Shown: positions 1-8,588, counted from the first letter of the stretch. The stretch is 64,000 nucleotides of DNA from Salaquimonas sp041736675 (GCA_041736675.1 JBGSTD010000063.1:1-64000), one strand, 5' to 3'. Translations and numbers: made by a program. The notes: generated from the sequence alone by a model not told the origin.

Positions 1-2
1 CC

Positions 3-1349
3 GTTCGCGGCGATGATGACGACGAATTGGAAGAGGGAGCAGCGTCTGCCGAAGAGGAAGAAGAGGACGATGATGAAAACGCTCTTTCTCTTGCGGCATT
101 GGAAGCTGAGCTCAAGCCACAGGTAATCGAGACTTTTGACACGATTGCCGACACCTATAAAAAGTTGCGCCGTTTGCAGGACCAGTTGGTTGAAAAGGCT
201 TTGGACAACAAATCGTTGTCTCCGGCACAGGAACGCCGCTACAAGGAACTGCACGATACGCTGGTCAGCTCGGTCAAGTCCCTTTCGCTCAACAACAACC
301 GTATCGAGTCGCTGGTTGAGCAACTTTACGCCATCAACAAGAAGCTTGTGAGTCTTGAAGGCAAACTGTTGCGTCTTGCTGAGTCGCATGGAGTTGGCCG
401 AGATGATTTCCTCAAGGAATATTACGGTTCTGAATTCGACCCGAACTGGAACCGCCGTATTTCAAACCTGACGGGAAAAGGCTGGAAAACGTTTTACAAG
501 ACCGAATCCAAGAACATGAAGGAAATTCGCGGCGAGATTCAAATGCTGGCTTCAGAGACGGGCCTGGAACCATCTGCGTTCCGCCGGATTGTCCACAAGG
601 TTCAAAAAGGCGAGCGCGAGGCACGTCAGGCCAAGAAGGAAATGGTTGAGGCAAACCTGCGCCTGGTAATTTCCATCGCCAAGAAATACACCAACCGTGG
701 TTTGCAGTTCCTTGATCTCATCCAGGAAGGCAATATCGGCTTGATGAAAGCCGTCGACAAGTTTGAATACCGCCGCGGTTACAAGTTTTCGACCTATGCG
801 ACCTGGTGGATTCGTCAGGCGATCACCCGCTCAATTGCCGATCAGGCGCGCACGATCCGTATTCCGGTCCATATGATCGAGACAATCAACAAGATCGTAC
901 GCACTTCGCGTCAAATGTTGCACGAGATTGGCCGCGAACCAACACCGGAAGAGCTTTCCGAGAAACTGGCCATGCCGCTCGAAAAGGTTCGCAAGGTTCT
1001 GAAAATCGCCAAGGAGCCGATCAGCCTTGAAACGCCGATTGGCGACGAGGAGGATTCACATCTCGGCGATTTCATCGAGGACAAGAACGCACTGTTGCCA
1101 ATTGATGCTGCGATTCAGGCGAACCTGCGCGAAACAACCACCCGTGTTCTCGCTTCGCTGACCCCGCGTGAGGAGCGTGTATTGCGAATGCGCTTTGGTA
1201 TCGGCATGAATACCGATCATACACTTGAGGAAGTCGGCCAACAGTTCAGCGTTACACGCGAACGTATCCGCCAGATTGAGGCGAAGGCATTGCGCAAACT
1301 CAAGCACCCGAGCCGCTCGCGCAAACTGCGCAGTTTCCTTGACAGCTAG
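3..1349 (+). CDS. rpoD: RNA polymerase sigma factor RpoD, 3' part (5' end outside window)
   Basis: This is the primary (housekeeping) sigma-70 factor, which directs core RNA polymerase to -35/-10 promoters. The reading frame is open to the first base, so the N-terminus is missing; about 449 codons of the usual 600-700 remain. An acidic Asp/Glu-rich stretch comes first. Region 2 follows with NLRLVISIAKKYTNRGLQFL, the core-binding and -10 recognition helices (DLIQEGNIGLMKAVDKFEYR) and the TWWIRQAITR motif. Region 3 comes next, and region 4 with its helix-turn-helix (EVGQQFSVTRERIRQIEAKA) lies close to the C-terminus FLDS. A strong terminator follows the stop. The family call is secure; only the length is unknown. 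Confidence 0.97.
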   Translation, partial: VRGDDDDELEEGAASAEEEEEDDDENALSLAALEAELKPQVIETFDTIADTYKKLRRLQDQLVEKALDNKSLSPAQERRYKELHDTLVSSVKSLSLNNNRIESLVEQLYAINKKLVSLEGKLLRLAESHGVGRDDFLKEYYGSEFDPNWNRRISNLTGKGWKTFYKTESKNMKEIRGEIQMLASETGLEPSAFRRIVHKVQKGEREARQAKKEMVEANLRLVISIAKKYTNRGLQFLDLIQEGNIGLMKAVDKFEYRRGYKFSTYATWWIRQAITRSIADQARTIRIPVHMIETINKIVRTSRQMLHEIGREPTPEELSEKLAMPLEKVRKVLKIAKEPISLETPIGDEEDSHLGDFIEDKNALLPIDAAIQANLRETTTRVLASLTPREERVLRMRFGIGMNTDHTLEEVGQQFSVTRERIRQIEAKALRKLKHPSRSRKLRSFLDS

Positions 1350-1376
1350 GAAACCGGAAACGCGAAAATAGAATGC

Positions 1377-1408
1377 AAAAAAGGCGCCTTTATTGGCGCC
1401 TTTTTCTT
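1377..1408 (+). terminator. Rho-independent terminator of rpoD
   Basis: The inverted repeat GGCGCC-TTTATT-GGCGCC is preceded by A's and followed by a T-rich tract, 28 bases after the rpoD stop. The A/T flanks could extend the stem. Confidence 0.88.
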
Positions 1409-1469
1409 TTTGTGCCAGACGTGGAGCACTGTTACACATTTCACGATCAGGAATCATGGGAGGGAAGCA

Positions 1470-2087
1470 TTGCAAAAGGTCGATTTCAAGAAAACTCTCA
1501 AGGCGCTCTATGCGCCTTCAAAGAATGAATGGACCGAGGTTGATGTTCCAACTCTCCAATATCTGATGGTCGATGGAAAGGGCAGTCCGGGGGAGGCGCC
1601 GGAATACTTTACGGCAGTGGAATGGCTGTTCTCGGTAAGCTATCCTTTGAAATTCATGTCCAAAAACGCGCTCGAGCTCGACTATGCAGTGATGCCGCTG
1701 CAGGGCATCTGGTGGGCTGACGACATGAATGCATTTACGCAGACCGGAAGGCGCGATGAATGGTGCTGGACGCTGATGATCCTGCAGCCCGACTGGATTA
1801 CGCTGGAAATGGTTGAGCAGGCCATCGCAAAGACACTCGCCAAGCGGAACGACAAGCCTTCCACATTGCGTCTGGAGACGGTTCACGAAGGCCGATGTCT
1901 GACAAAGCTGCATGTCGGCCCGTTTGCCGATGAGGCGCCGGTGCTGGCACATCTGCATTATGAACTGATGCCTTCGCTGGGGCTTGCCTTCAATGGGCAT
2001 CATCATGAGATATATCTGTCTGATCCGCGCAAGACTGTACCCGAGAAGTTGAGGACCGTGTTGCGCCAGCCGGTCAGAAATGCCTGA
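1470..2087 (+). CDS. GyrI-like small-molecule-binding domain protein
   Basis: This soluble protein of about 205 aa belongs to the GyrI-like/SOUL-type effector-binding superfamily. Such domains bind hydrophobic small molecules and occur alone or fused to AraC/MerR regulators; this one has no DNA-binding domain. Family-like features are the N-terminal KKTLKALYAPSKNEWTEVDV, the central AVMPLQGIWW segment and the C-terminal GHHHEIYLSDPRKT before the end. I chose the TTG at 1470 because AGGGA lies just upstream and the following residues match the usual start of the family; the frame is open further upstream. It lies alone between rpoD and a small membrane protein. Its ligand is unknown. Confidence 0.75.
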   Translation: MQKVDFKKTLKALYAPSKNEWTEVDVPTLQYLMVDGKGSPGEAPEYFTAVEWLFSVSYPLKFMSKNALELDYAVMPLQGIWWADDMNAFTQTGRRDEWCWTLMILQPDWITLEMVEQAIAKTLAKRNDKPSTLRLETVHEGRCLTKLHVGPFADEAPVLAHLHYELMPSLGLAFNGHHHEIYLSDPRKTVPEKLRTVLRQPVRNA

Positions 2088-2200
2088 GAAGCTTCATGCT
2101 TTTTTGAATGCGATGACAATTGTATCAAAGTGCGGTTATGAATGCCGTGCATTGCAGGTATTGGCATTGTAGATTGTCGCGTAAACGTGAGGTGATAGAA

Positions 2201-2431
2201 ATGACTACCGTCCTTTCATGGATCAACAGACTACCATGGGCCATCGTCCTGTTGGCTTGCTTGACGCTGGGTCTGGCACCGTTTTTCCCGGAACCGCATG
2301 TGTGGGAAAAGCTGAAAATGCTGGTATCTGGAACGCTGGTTCAGCCGATCGACATATTCGATCTTTTAATGCATGGAGCCCCGTTTCTGGTGGCGGCTAT
2401 AAAATCTGGTTCCATTCGAAAGAGAGCGTGA
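2201..2431 (+). CDS. Small membrane protein of the short 'RND transporter'-annotated family
   Basis: This 76-aa protein has one hydrophobic segment near the N-terminus (LPWAIVLLACLTLGLAPFF), then EPHVWEKLKML, a PIDIFDLLMHGAP motif, a second weaker hydrophobic stretch and a basic tail. Very similar short proteins are widespread in proteobacteria and are often labelled RND transporter, although they are far too short to be an RND pump. A GAGGTGA ribosome-binding sequence sits before the ATG at 2201. Its role is unknown; a membrane-associated function is all the sequence supports. Confidence 0.6.
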   Translation: MTTVLSWINRLPWAIVLLACLTLGLAPFFPEPHVWEKLKMLVSGTLVQPIDIFDLLMHGAPFLVAAIKSGSIRKRA

Positions 2432-2537
2432 TTGCTGACAATTTCCTGACGCTTGGCACCGATTTGCGGACAGCGGCCAAAGTTGATAGTTTGATTGCCT
2501 GCAATGCAGTTCCTAAAACAAGTGGAGTAGGTTTCTC

Positions 2538-2813
2538 ATGTCGTTCCTGAAAAAACTGTTTGGCATTGGGGCTTCGCAGCCCAAGGAAATGATCGGCGAG
2601 ATGTATGAAGGCTACATCATTACCCCGGCACCCATGAATGAGGGCGGCCAATTTCGCCTTTGCTGCGATGTGCGCAAAGAGATCAACGGTGAGATGAAAA
2701 CCCACCGGTTGATCCGTGCAGATATTTTTCCTTCCGCAGATGCTGCAGCGCAGGCTTCGATTTCCAAGGCCAAGCAGATGATCAAGGAACAGGGCGAGGC
2801 CATGTTCAGGTAA
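2538..2813 (+). CDS. HlyU family protein
   Basis: This 91-aa protein matches the short HlyU family (transcriptional activator HlyU of Vibrio and its many proteobacterial homologues). Visible features are the N-terminal SFLKKLFG, the YEGYIITPAP segment near residue 25, a central FRLCCDVRKEINGE and the C-terminal alternating Lys/Gln helix AKQMIKEQGEAMF. It has no recognisable helix-turn-helix, so a regulatory role is only a family label. The gene runs towards the DksA-like gene on the other strand, with only about 11 bases between the two stop codons. Confidence 0.78.
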   Translation: MSFLKKLFGIGASQPKEMIGEMYEGYIITPAPMNEGGQFRLCCDVRKEINGEMKTHRLIRADIFPSADAAAQASISKAKQMIKEQGEAMFR

Positions 2814-2824
2814 AACCCTTGCTT

Positions 2825-3157
2825 TTATGCGTGGTTTTTGCAGAACGGTGTATGAGGCAAGGTGGCAAGCCGAGGTTCACTGATAGGTTCGCCGCAGGTT
2901 ACGCAAAGGCCATATGTGCCCTTGGCAATGCGGTCCAAGGCAGCATTGATAGCGCGGATCTCGGCAGCGCCGGAAAGGCCTAATCCTTCCATTACTTCGT
3001 CGCCCGCTGCTTCAGAAGCGTGTTCAGCCCAGTCTGCGCTTTTCAGGTCGTCCAGCTGATCCTCGATATTTTCAAGCCGGTTTTCCAGATAAGCCAGTCT
3101 CTTTCTCAAGATGGATTCATATTTTGCAAAGTCCAGATCGGCGGTTTTTTCGGCCAT
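2825..3157 (-). CDS. DksA/TraR-family protein with C-X2-C-X17-C-X2-H zinc site
   Basis: This 110-aa protein has an N-terminal coiled-coil region (KYESILRKRLAYLENRLENI, residues 12-31 and onward) and a C-terminal DksA-type zinc finger. Members of this family enter the RNA polymerase secondary channel and modulate initiation, often with ppGpp, or act as looser paralogues. The finger reads YGLCVTCGEPI...FCKNHA, so the fourth Cys of the usual C-X2-C-X17-C-X2-C motif is His. The GTYGLCVTCGEPI motif before the 17-residue spacer is typical of the family. It is shorter than canonical DksA (about 150 aa), so it is probably a secondary paralogue. Confidence 0.85.
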   Translation of the reverse strand: MAEKTADLDFAKYESILRKRLAYLENRLENIEDQLDDLKSADWAEHASEAAGDEVMEGLGLSGAAEIRAINAALDRIAKGTYGLCVTCGEPISEPRLATLPHTPFCKNHA

Positions 3158-3184
3158 TGGATTGTTCTTTCAATTGTTAATATA

Positions 3185-3802
3185 TCAAGTTTCCTGAATG
3201 CTCTCTATATAGGCGAGAATGTCCTGAAGATCGATTGGTTCCACTTCGAAGACCGGCATATCAGGATGTCCCGTTTCTATTCCCTCGGCAAAGGCTTCCT
3301 CCAACGCATCAATCGGGTAGAACTTTGAAAGCGTGCGGAAGGGTGGCGCCTCCTTGTGAGCCCCGACATCGTCTGTTCCGATCGCATGGCATGCTGAACA
3401 ATTTTCTTTCACCAGCCGTTTTCCGTGTGCGATCGGCTGAATCCATGAAATCCAGGAGGCAAGATCTTCGGCCTGTGTTTTGGTGATCTGGAAGTTCGGC
3501 ATGTCGCTGTGCTTGGGACCTGACTTGTTGAGGAGCATGTTGGCTATGGTCTCTACAGGCCTGCGCTCGGACAATGTCCAAAATGGAGGCGCTTCGGGAT
3601 GGGTGCTATCCCCTTCAAGGCCAACGGCGTGGCATTTTGCACAATTTGCCTCGGCAAGGGCAGCGCCGTGGCGCGCAGACTCGCTTGCCTTTGGGCCCTG
3701 GCTCAGTTCTTCAGCTCCGGCATGGATCTGACCATATCCGAATGAGATCAGGGCCATTGCAGAGAAAAGGCCTATTTGCCTGAGCGAAATTCGAAATGTC
3801 AT
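3185..3802 (-). CDS. Dihaem cytochrome c with two tandem class I-like domains
   Basis: This is a secreted, periplasmic c-type cytochrome of about 205 aa. An N-terminal signal peptide (LFSAMALISFGYGQIHAGA) is followed by two homologous halves. Each begins with a haem-binding CXXCH (NCAKCH and NCSACH), has an APPFxTLS segment after it and ends with a Met-containing DMPxF motif that could supply the axial methionine (SDMPNF and PDMPVF). The halves look like an internal duplication. I chose the ATG at 3802 because GGAGG lies six bases upstream; a longer frame reaches 3865. It lies outside the photosynthesis cluster, and its electron-transfer partner cannot be inferred from its neighbours. Confidence 0.85.
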   Translation of the reverse strand: MTFRISLRQIGLFSAMALISFGYGQIHAGAEELSQGPKASESARHGAALAEANCAKCHAVGLEGDSTHPEAPPFWTLSERRPVETIANMLLNKSGPKHSDMPNFQITKTQAEDLASWISWIQPIAHGKRLVKENCSACHAIGTDDVGAHKEAPPFRTLSKFYPIDALEEAFAEGIETGHPDMPVFEVEPIDLQDILAYIESIQET

Positions 3803-3959
3803 CGTCATCCTCCATGTTCGAAACAGGAACATGTCACTTGCAAGGATGCCAAACATTGATTTCAATCAAACCCCGGCGGAATATCGTTTATGGACTGGCA
3901 ACAGCGGAAATCATCGCTGCTTTTGGCGGGGTGGCCGACGAATGTTGGTAAAGCTTGTC

Positions 3960-4442
3960 CTAGCCCTCAAATTTGCGTTTTCCAAATGTGGCAGGTTTTT
4001 TATGACCGGATGGTCCGCGCATTCGTAAAGATTTTATCAACGCATTTTCCTGAGCGTTGTTTCTTTTTTGAAAGTCTCTTTGAAACTGCTCTGACAGAGC
4101 ATTTTCCGAGTGGCCCAACACCTGCTTGCGAGCAAGAGAGCTGCTTGCCTTTTCACTTGTGAAGATTACGCCCAAAAATGGCGGGCGATGCCAGACCAAC
4201 TGACAATCCACCTTGAAGCCGTCAATCTCTATGTGAAGGACAAACTCTCGTGGCAAGGCGATGAGATTGTTCATCTCCAAGCGCGCGCCGACTTCACTTA
4301 TATCGCGCACAACGCATTCCTGACCGGTGTACTGGCCTGCAAATCCGATCACGCCACGTTTGAGGACGCGATATCTGCGATGCTTGCGTTCTTCGGGACT
4401 CAAAATGATTCCCGTTTGCGTATTTTGAGAAGGATCACCCAC
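3960..4442 (-). CDS. PilZ domain protein (candidate c-di-GMP receptor)
   Basis: This 160-aa protein carries a PilZ domain at roughly residues 18-95. The arginine motif appears as KHRRYRVLKRG, and the D-x-S-x-x-G motif as VVRDISEVGARLEM. These are the two c-di-GMP-contacting elements of the family. A C-terminal basic tail of about 65 residues (ending KKPATFGKRKFEG) matches nothing I recognise. There is no other output domain, so it is a stand-alone PilZ protein whose target (motility, polysaccharide, other) is unknown. It is monocistronic and divergent from the acyltransferase gene. Confidence 0.82.
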   Translation of the reverse strand: MGDPSQNTQTGIILSPEERKHRRYRVLKRGVIGFAGQYTGQECVVRDISEVGARLEMNNLIALPREFVLHIEIDGFKVDCQLVWHRPPFLGVIFTSEKASSSLARKQVLGHSENALSEQFQRDFQKRNNAQENALIKSLRMRGPSGHKKPATFGKRKFEG

Positions 4443-4624
4443 TACGATTTCTCCCTGTTTATCGCTTGTAGTGACGCAATGGTTTAAAATTTGAAAAAAT
4501 CGTTCTAAATTAGTGAGTTAGCGTGAATTGATTTACATTAATGGTTAATCCAGTGTTTAGTTGATGTTACCTGGGATATGAAATAGACAGTTTGACCATG
4601 GGTAACATTCGGCCGAGGGGAAAA

Positions 4625-5731
4625 ATGCCAGGTCCATCATCAAGGCTTGAAATCATTCAGCTTTTGAGAGCGTTGGCAGTCGGTTGCGTGGTTATCAGTC
4701 ATACGTCGCACGAACTTGCCAACATGCTCGAGGCCAAGGTAGTCAATTTTGACGCCAAGTTCTTTCCTGGTGATTTTGGCGTTGATTTGTTTTTTGTAAT
4801 TTCCGGTTTCATCATGGTCCATACTTCCTGGGACAGTTTTGGCAAACCGATGGCAGCGATGGACTTCTTCGTCAAACGGCTAATCCGCATCGTGCCGTTA
4901 TACTGGCTCATGACCTCGGTGATGATTGCGATTGTAATCATGTTGCCGCAAAGGATAAACACAGCGACGAGCGATTGGGGACAATGGATAACATCTTATC
5001 TGTTTATCCCTTATGCGAGGGAAAGTGACGGCTTGATCCGGCCGGTTTTGGGTCTTGGCTGGTCGCTGCAGTACGAAATGCTGTTCTATATAGTGTTTGC
5101 TGCCGGACTTTTCCTAAGTCGCGGGAAAGGAATTGTGCTGGCGATTGCATGCATTGTCATTCTTTGGGGCATAGGCAATCTTGTGATGGGTAATCCAGAT
5201 CAACGCTTCACCTCGGCAAGGTTTGTCAGCCATTCGATTATCCTCGAATTTGCAGTCGGGGTAGTCATTGGTTTTCTGTTCAAATCCGGCCTCAGAATTC
5301 CGCGCTGGCTTGGTCTTGCACTTGCGCTGGTCAGCTTGTTTGCGCTGATGATTGTTCCCGGTTTCAATGAAAACATCGACAGGTGGCGATTTGTTCACTA
5401 CGGCATTCCGGCAACGCTCATGCTTATGGCTGCTATATTGACGGTAGGAAATGAAGATGAACGGATCAGCCGTCTCGGCTTCGAGATTGGTGAATCGTCC
5501 TATGCCATTTATCTGCTGCATCCCTTTATCATTGGTGCCGTGTCGTTGATATTTGCCCGGTTCGGCTTGGACAGTCATCTCAATCCGATGCAACTGATAT
5601 TCAACTTCGCGTTGCTAGTTGTGGTCTTGAGTGTCGTCGGTGGTTATCTTCTGCACTATTATTGGGATTTACCATCGACCGGATTTCTGCGCAGAAAATT
5701 GAAATCCTGGTTCACCTACAGAAACAAGTGA
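4625..5731 (+). CDS. Acyltransferase 3 family membrane protein (surface-polysaccharide O-acyltransferase type)
   Basis: This integral membrane protein of about 368 aa has around ten hydrophobic segments and is an acyltransferase-3/OafA-like enzyme that transfers acyl groups to cell-surface glycans. Family motifs are IIQLLRALAVGCVVISHTSH near the N-terminus, with its catalytic-type His, and DFGVDLFFVISGFIM. The ATG at 4625 has GAGGGG directly upstream and gives a start just before the motif, so it is preferred over the upstream TTG/ATG codons at 4592 and 4598. No glycan-biosynthesis genes flank it, so the substrate is unknown. The 182-base gap before it is AT-rich and contains no gene that I see. 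Confidence 0.85.
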   Translation: MPGPSSRLEIIQLLRALAVGCVVISHTSHELANMLEAKVVNFDAKFFPGDFGVDLFFVISGFIMVHTSWDSFGKPMAAMDFFVKRLIRIVPLYWLMTSVMIAIVIMLPQRINTATSDWGQWITSYLFIPYARESDGLIRPVLGLGWSLQYEMLFYIVFAAGLFLSRGKGIVLAIACIVILWGIGNLVMGNPDQRFTSARFVSHSIILEFAVGVVIGFLFKSGLRIPRWLGLALALVSLFALMIVPGFNENIDRWRFVHYGIPATLMLMAAILTVGNEDERISRLGFEIGESSYAIYLLHPFIIGAVSLIFARFGLDSHLNPMQLIFNFALLVVVLSVVGGYLLHYYWDLPSTGFLRRKLKSWFTYRNK

Positions 5732-5872
5732 CCATAACCCTCGGCAACTGTCATCTTCATGAACATAAAATGAATGGGCGGTTCGGGGCCGGTTCAGCGT
5801 GATTGTATTAATCCTTTTACATCGAATTCGAAATAATGGTTTTTCGAACGAAGGCAAAAGGAAGAAATTACC

Positions 5873-6271
5873 ATGTTGAGGAAATCACTTATCGCAAGTC
5901 TCGCCGCCAGCATTCTGGGCCTCAGTGCTCTGACGCTCGCACCCGTGTCAGCCAATGCTGCCAGTGTTGAACTTCGTCTTGGCAGCCATGAGCGCGGCCC
6001 GTCAATTGTTGTTCGTGACAATCGCGACAAACGTCATTACCGCGACAACCGCCGTCACCATCGTGCCAATATTTGCGAGCCTGGCCGGGCTGTGCATGAG
6101 GCTTCCCGAAATGGTGTGCGCCATGCCCAGGTGAAGCGGATTGATCATCGCTTCATCGTTGTTGACGGACGCAAACGCGGAGACCGCATCAACATTGCCT
6201 TTTATCGTGATGGCGCTTCCTGCGATGTTGCGTGGGTAAAGAAAGCCGGTCGCGGCGGATATCGCTACTAA
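5873..6271 (+). CDS. Secreted basic protein of unknown function
   Basis: This is a 132-aa precursor with a clear Sec signal peptide (KSLIASLAASILGLSALTLA, cleaved near NA-AS). The mature part is very rich in Arg, His and Asp, including the run RHYRDNRRHHRANICEPG. Two Cys residues remain in the mature chain and could form a disulfide. The C-terminal part (RIDHRFIVVDGRKRGDRINI, then CDVAWVKKAG) resembles small periplasmic proteins with a short beta-rich domain found in Rhizobiales, but I do not recognise a named family. It is followed by a terminator shared with the convergent SIMPL gene. Confidence 0.7.
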   Translation: MLRKSLIASLAASILGLSALTLAPVSANAASVELRLGSHERGPSIVVRDNRDKRHYRDNRRHHRANICEPGRAVHEASRNGVRHAQVKRIDHRFIVVDGRKRGDRINIAFYRDGASCDVAWVKKAGRGGYRY

Positions 6272-6285
6272 GCAATACACAAAAA

Positions 6286-6316
6286 AGAAAAGGCCGGAAA
6301 TTCCGGCCTTTTTTGT
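6286..6316. terminator. Bidirectional terminator between two convergent genes
   Basis: AAGGCCGGAA and TTCCGGCCTT form a near-perfect stem with A's on the left and T's on the right. The structure can therefore terminate both the secreted-protein gene (plus strand) and the SIMPL gene (minus strand). Confidence 0.85.
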
Positions 6317-6329
6317 GTCTGGAAAAACC

Positions 6330-7091
6330 TTACTGCTCGATTTCCCAACTGACGGAAACATTAATGGAATAAGAGTTCTCGCCGCCCTCAATCGGCACGG
6401 ATTCGGCCATGGCGGCGTCAGCCATCATGCGCCCCTTGGCCATGGGCATTGGCAGCGGTCTCGAAAAACTTTCATTGATCTCGATGATCTTGCCCAATTT
6501 GGCCCCTGCCGCACTCAGCAAAACCTCTGCACGATCCTTGGCATCCTTCATTGCAGCGGCTCGCGCCTTTGAAATCGCTTCCTTCGGATCATCGTTACCG
6601 AACTGGATATTTCCGCCGTTGTTGATACCAAGCGTCACGCTGCGGTCAAGAATTTCACCCACCTTCTTCAAATCGCGTATCTTGACTGCGAGATTGTTGG
6701 AAACGGTATAGCCTACGATGCGCGGCGGCTTTTGCTCTTCGCCTGGCTTCGGGTTGTCATAGACATATCTTGGCTGAATGGAAAAACCGGAAGTCTGAAG
6801 ATCCTTGTCGGCTATGCCACCTTCTTTCATGCTGGCAATGACGGCAGCCATCTGCTTGTTGTTTGAACTCAAGGCGTCGCGCGCAGTGTCCGCTTCGCTC
6901 AATACGCCCAATTGGAGGGTTGCGATATCGGGTGCCAGATACACAATGCCTTCGCCGGAAACATTTATTCTCGGGCGGATTTCCTCAGCCGCATATGCCT
7001 TTGTAAGGGGCGTGACTGTGCCGATGACAGGTATAAATGCCAAGCACGTCGCCAAGGCTACGGCTCGTAGGTTCAGATTAAAGTGCTTCAT
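6330..7091 (-). CDS. SIMPL domain-containing (DUF541) periplasmic protein
   Basis: This 253-aa protein has a signal peptide (ATCLAFIPVIGTVTPLTKAYA, about residues 14-34) followed by a DUF541/SIMPL domain. Family features are PRINVSGEGIVYLAPDIATL at the start of the mature protein, the QTSGFSIQPRY strand, NNLAVKIRDL and the C-terminal ENSYSINVSVSWEIEQ. SIMPL proteins are periplasmic or outer-membrane-associated proteins with poorly defined roles, linked in some bacteria to oxidative-stress tolerance. It is monocistronic and transcribed away from the tRNA. Confidence 0.88.
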   Translation of the reverse strand: MKHFNLNLRAVALATCLAFIPVIGTVTPLTKAYAAEEIRPRINVSGEGIVYLAPDIATLQLGVLSEADTARDALSSNNKQMAAVIASMKEGGIADKDLQTSGFSIQPRYVYDNPKPGEEQKPPRIVGYTVSNNLAVKIRDLKKVGEILDRSVTLGINNGGNIQFGNDDPKEAISKARAAAMKDAKDRAEVLLSAAGAKLGKIIEINESFSRPLPMPMAKGRMMADAAMAESVPIEGGENSYSINVSVSWEIEQ

Positions 7092-7297
7092 TCAGATTTC
7101 CCTTTTTAAGCGGCGGATATGCTGCATCTTCGCTATTTTGCAATTGGGGCAAAACAATGGATCACACACTGTCAAGGTTTTCGTTTTCACCAGGGAAATC
7201 AGGCCGTTTCGTTCCTTCTTGCCTCTTGCCTGCCAAGCCCAAACAGTCTATTGCACAGGCTTCCAGCGGGTAATTTGTCATATTTGCCAAAGCTTCA

Positions 7298-7374
7298 GGG
7301 CCTGTAGCTCAGCTGGTTAGAGCCGGCGGCTCATAACCGCTTGGTCGGGGGTTCGAGTCCCTCCGGGCCCACCA
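7298..7374 (+). tRNA. tRNA with anticodon CAT (probably tRNA-Ile2, possibly elongator tRNA-Met)
   Basis: A full cloverleaf of 77 nt with encoded CCA is visible: acceptor GGGCCTG pairs with CGGGCCC (one G-T), the D arm is GCTC...GAGC, the anticodon loop is CTCATAA and the T arm is GGGGG-TTCGAGT-CCCTC. The anticodon is CAT. C4-G69 and C5-G68 in the acceptor stem and the GGCGG/CCGCT anticodon stem resemble lysidine-modified tRNA-Ile2, the target of TilS. The elongator Met assignment cannot be excluded by eye. It is not an initiator, because position 1-72 is a G-C pair. The 3' end is a typical integration site (see the repeat at 14412). Confidence 0.93.
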
Positions 7375-7874
7375 TTTGGTCTATAGATCATAAAAATATC
7401 AAAAAATTATAGGCTGATTTTGGCTAACCTAAAAAAGGGTTGTCCACTTTCAAACAATTAACGGCATCTTGATCATGAAAATTTCCCGTTTATCGAGCAG
7501 CAGCCAGCGAACCTGACTTGCATGCTGATAGGGAGAGGTGGATCGATCTTCAGATGTTCCGGCAAATGGACGCCTCCCAAGAGCGAAGCTCTTACTTTCC
7601 AGGACTTCAACGTCTTGTTTGAATCAGTTAATGGGTGGTGGTCGATATTGATAACGTCGAGCTTGCAAAAGTAACAATTGTTCCAAGCATTTTCTCAACA
7701 ACAGCTACGGTGGAGGATACTGTCACTTATGATCATGAGCCGACATTTGCGTCAATTTCTACTGATTTGCTGACTTTGCCGGAAGAGGAAATTCATTGGT
7801 GATCGTGGTGCAGGCATTTCCAGCAACAGCTTAAAACATTGATTGATTTAAATAATTTATCATGGATATGAAAA
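7375..7874. other. Gene-poor interval after the tRNA, with a possible 55-codon ORF remnant
   Basis: These 500 bases are AT-rich just after the tRNA and hold no confident gene. A plus-strand frame from a GTG at 7635 to a TGA at 7800-7802 is protein-like (it contains VELAKVTIVPSIFSTT and ends PEEEIHW) but has no convincing ribosome-binding site and matches nothing I know. It could be the tail of a decayed gene. No intact integrase is visible. Confidence 0.35.
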
Positions 7875-8588
7875 CTAATCCTGTTCTCCGTGTAAAACCT
7901 CGAACAAGTTAACGCCTGTCTTGCGCTTCTTTTTCAGATCAACCTGGCCTTCAATATGTTTGAGGTGTTTTTCCATTTGAAGGGCGGCATTGTCTTCGTC
8001 GTGTCTTTCCAGCGCGGACAAAATCTGTTGGTGTTCGTCATCATGGCAGTTCGATGTGCCCGGTGCGCCGAACATGCCAATGATCAAGGAAGTCCGGGTC
8101 ACAAGTTCCTTGACCATCCGCTCCATCACATTGTTTCTCGCGATTTGAGCTAATTTGACATGAAATTGGCCTGATAGACGGATGGCCTGACGTCGATTGC
8201 CAACATGATGGGCCTCGGCCTCCAATTTGAGATGCTTAGCGAGATCTGCAATATCAGATTTTGTGGCTCTTGCCGCTGCAATGCGGGCTACGTTCGGCTC
8301 AATAGCACATCTTGCTTCAAAAACTTCCAGGGCCTGATTGCTTGTGGGACTGGAAACATAGGCACCCCGATTGTTTTGCAGATCAACAATATCGCGGCTC
8401 GCCAGCAGCAATAGTGCACGCCGCACACGCATTCTACCGACACCGAAAGCCTCACAAAGAGCCGCTTCTGACAATTTTGTGCCAGGCGGGAGTCTTTGCT
8501 CAATCACTGCCTCGAAAATACGATCCACAATTGCTTCCTCGTCAATCTGATCAGCAACTTCTCCACCTTGATGTTGCAGGCCGTGCAT
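7875..8588 (-). CDS. GntR-family transcriptional regulator, FCD subfamily
   Basis: This 237-aa DNA-binding regulator has an N-terminal winged helix (residues about 14-75) and an FCD effector domain. The DNA-binding part shows RLPPGTKLSEAALCEAFGVG followed by MRVRRALLLLASRDIVDLQN, ending in the wing GAYVSSP. The FCD domain follows with FEARCAIEPNVARIAAARAT and the metal/ligand-type histidines FHVKLAQIA and HDDEHQQILSALERHD. It is divergent from the ABC transporter operon, so it probably represses that operon and responds to its substrate. The 23-bp palindrome at 8682 is a candidate operator. Confidence 0.88.
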   Translation of the reverse strand: MHGLQHQGGEVADQIDEEAIVDRIFEAVIEQRLPPGTKLSEAALCEAFGVGRMRVRRALLLLASRDIVDLQNNRGAYVSSPTSNQALEVFEARCAIEPNVARIAAARATKSDIADLAKHLKLEAEAHHVGNRRQAIRLSGQFHVKLAQIARNNVMERMVKELVTRTSLIIGMFGAPGTSNCHDDEHQQILSALERHDEDNAALQMEKHLKHIEGQVDLKKKRKTGVNLFEVLHGEQD

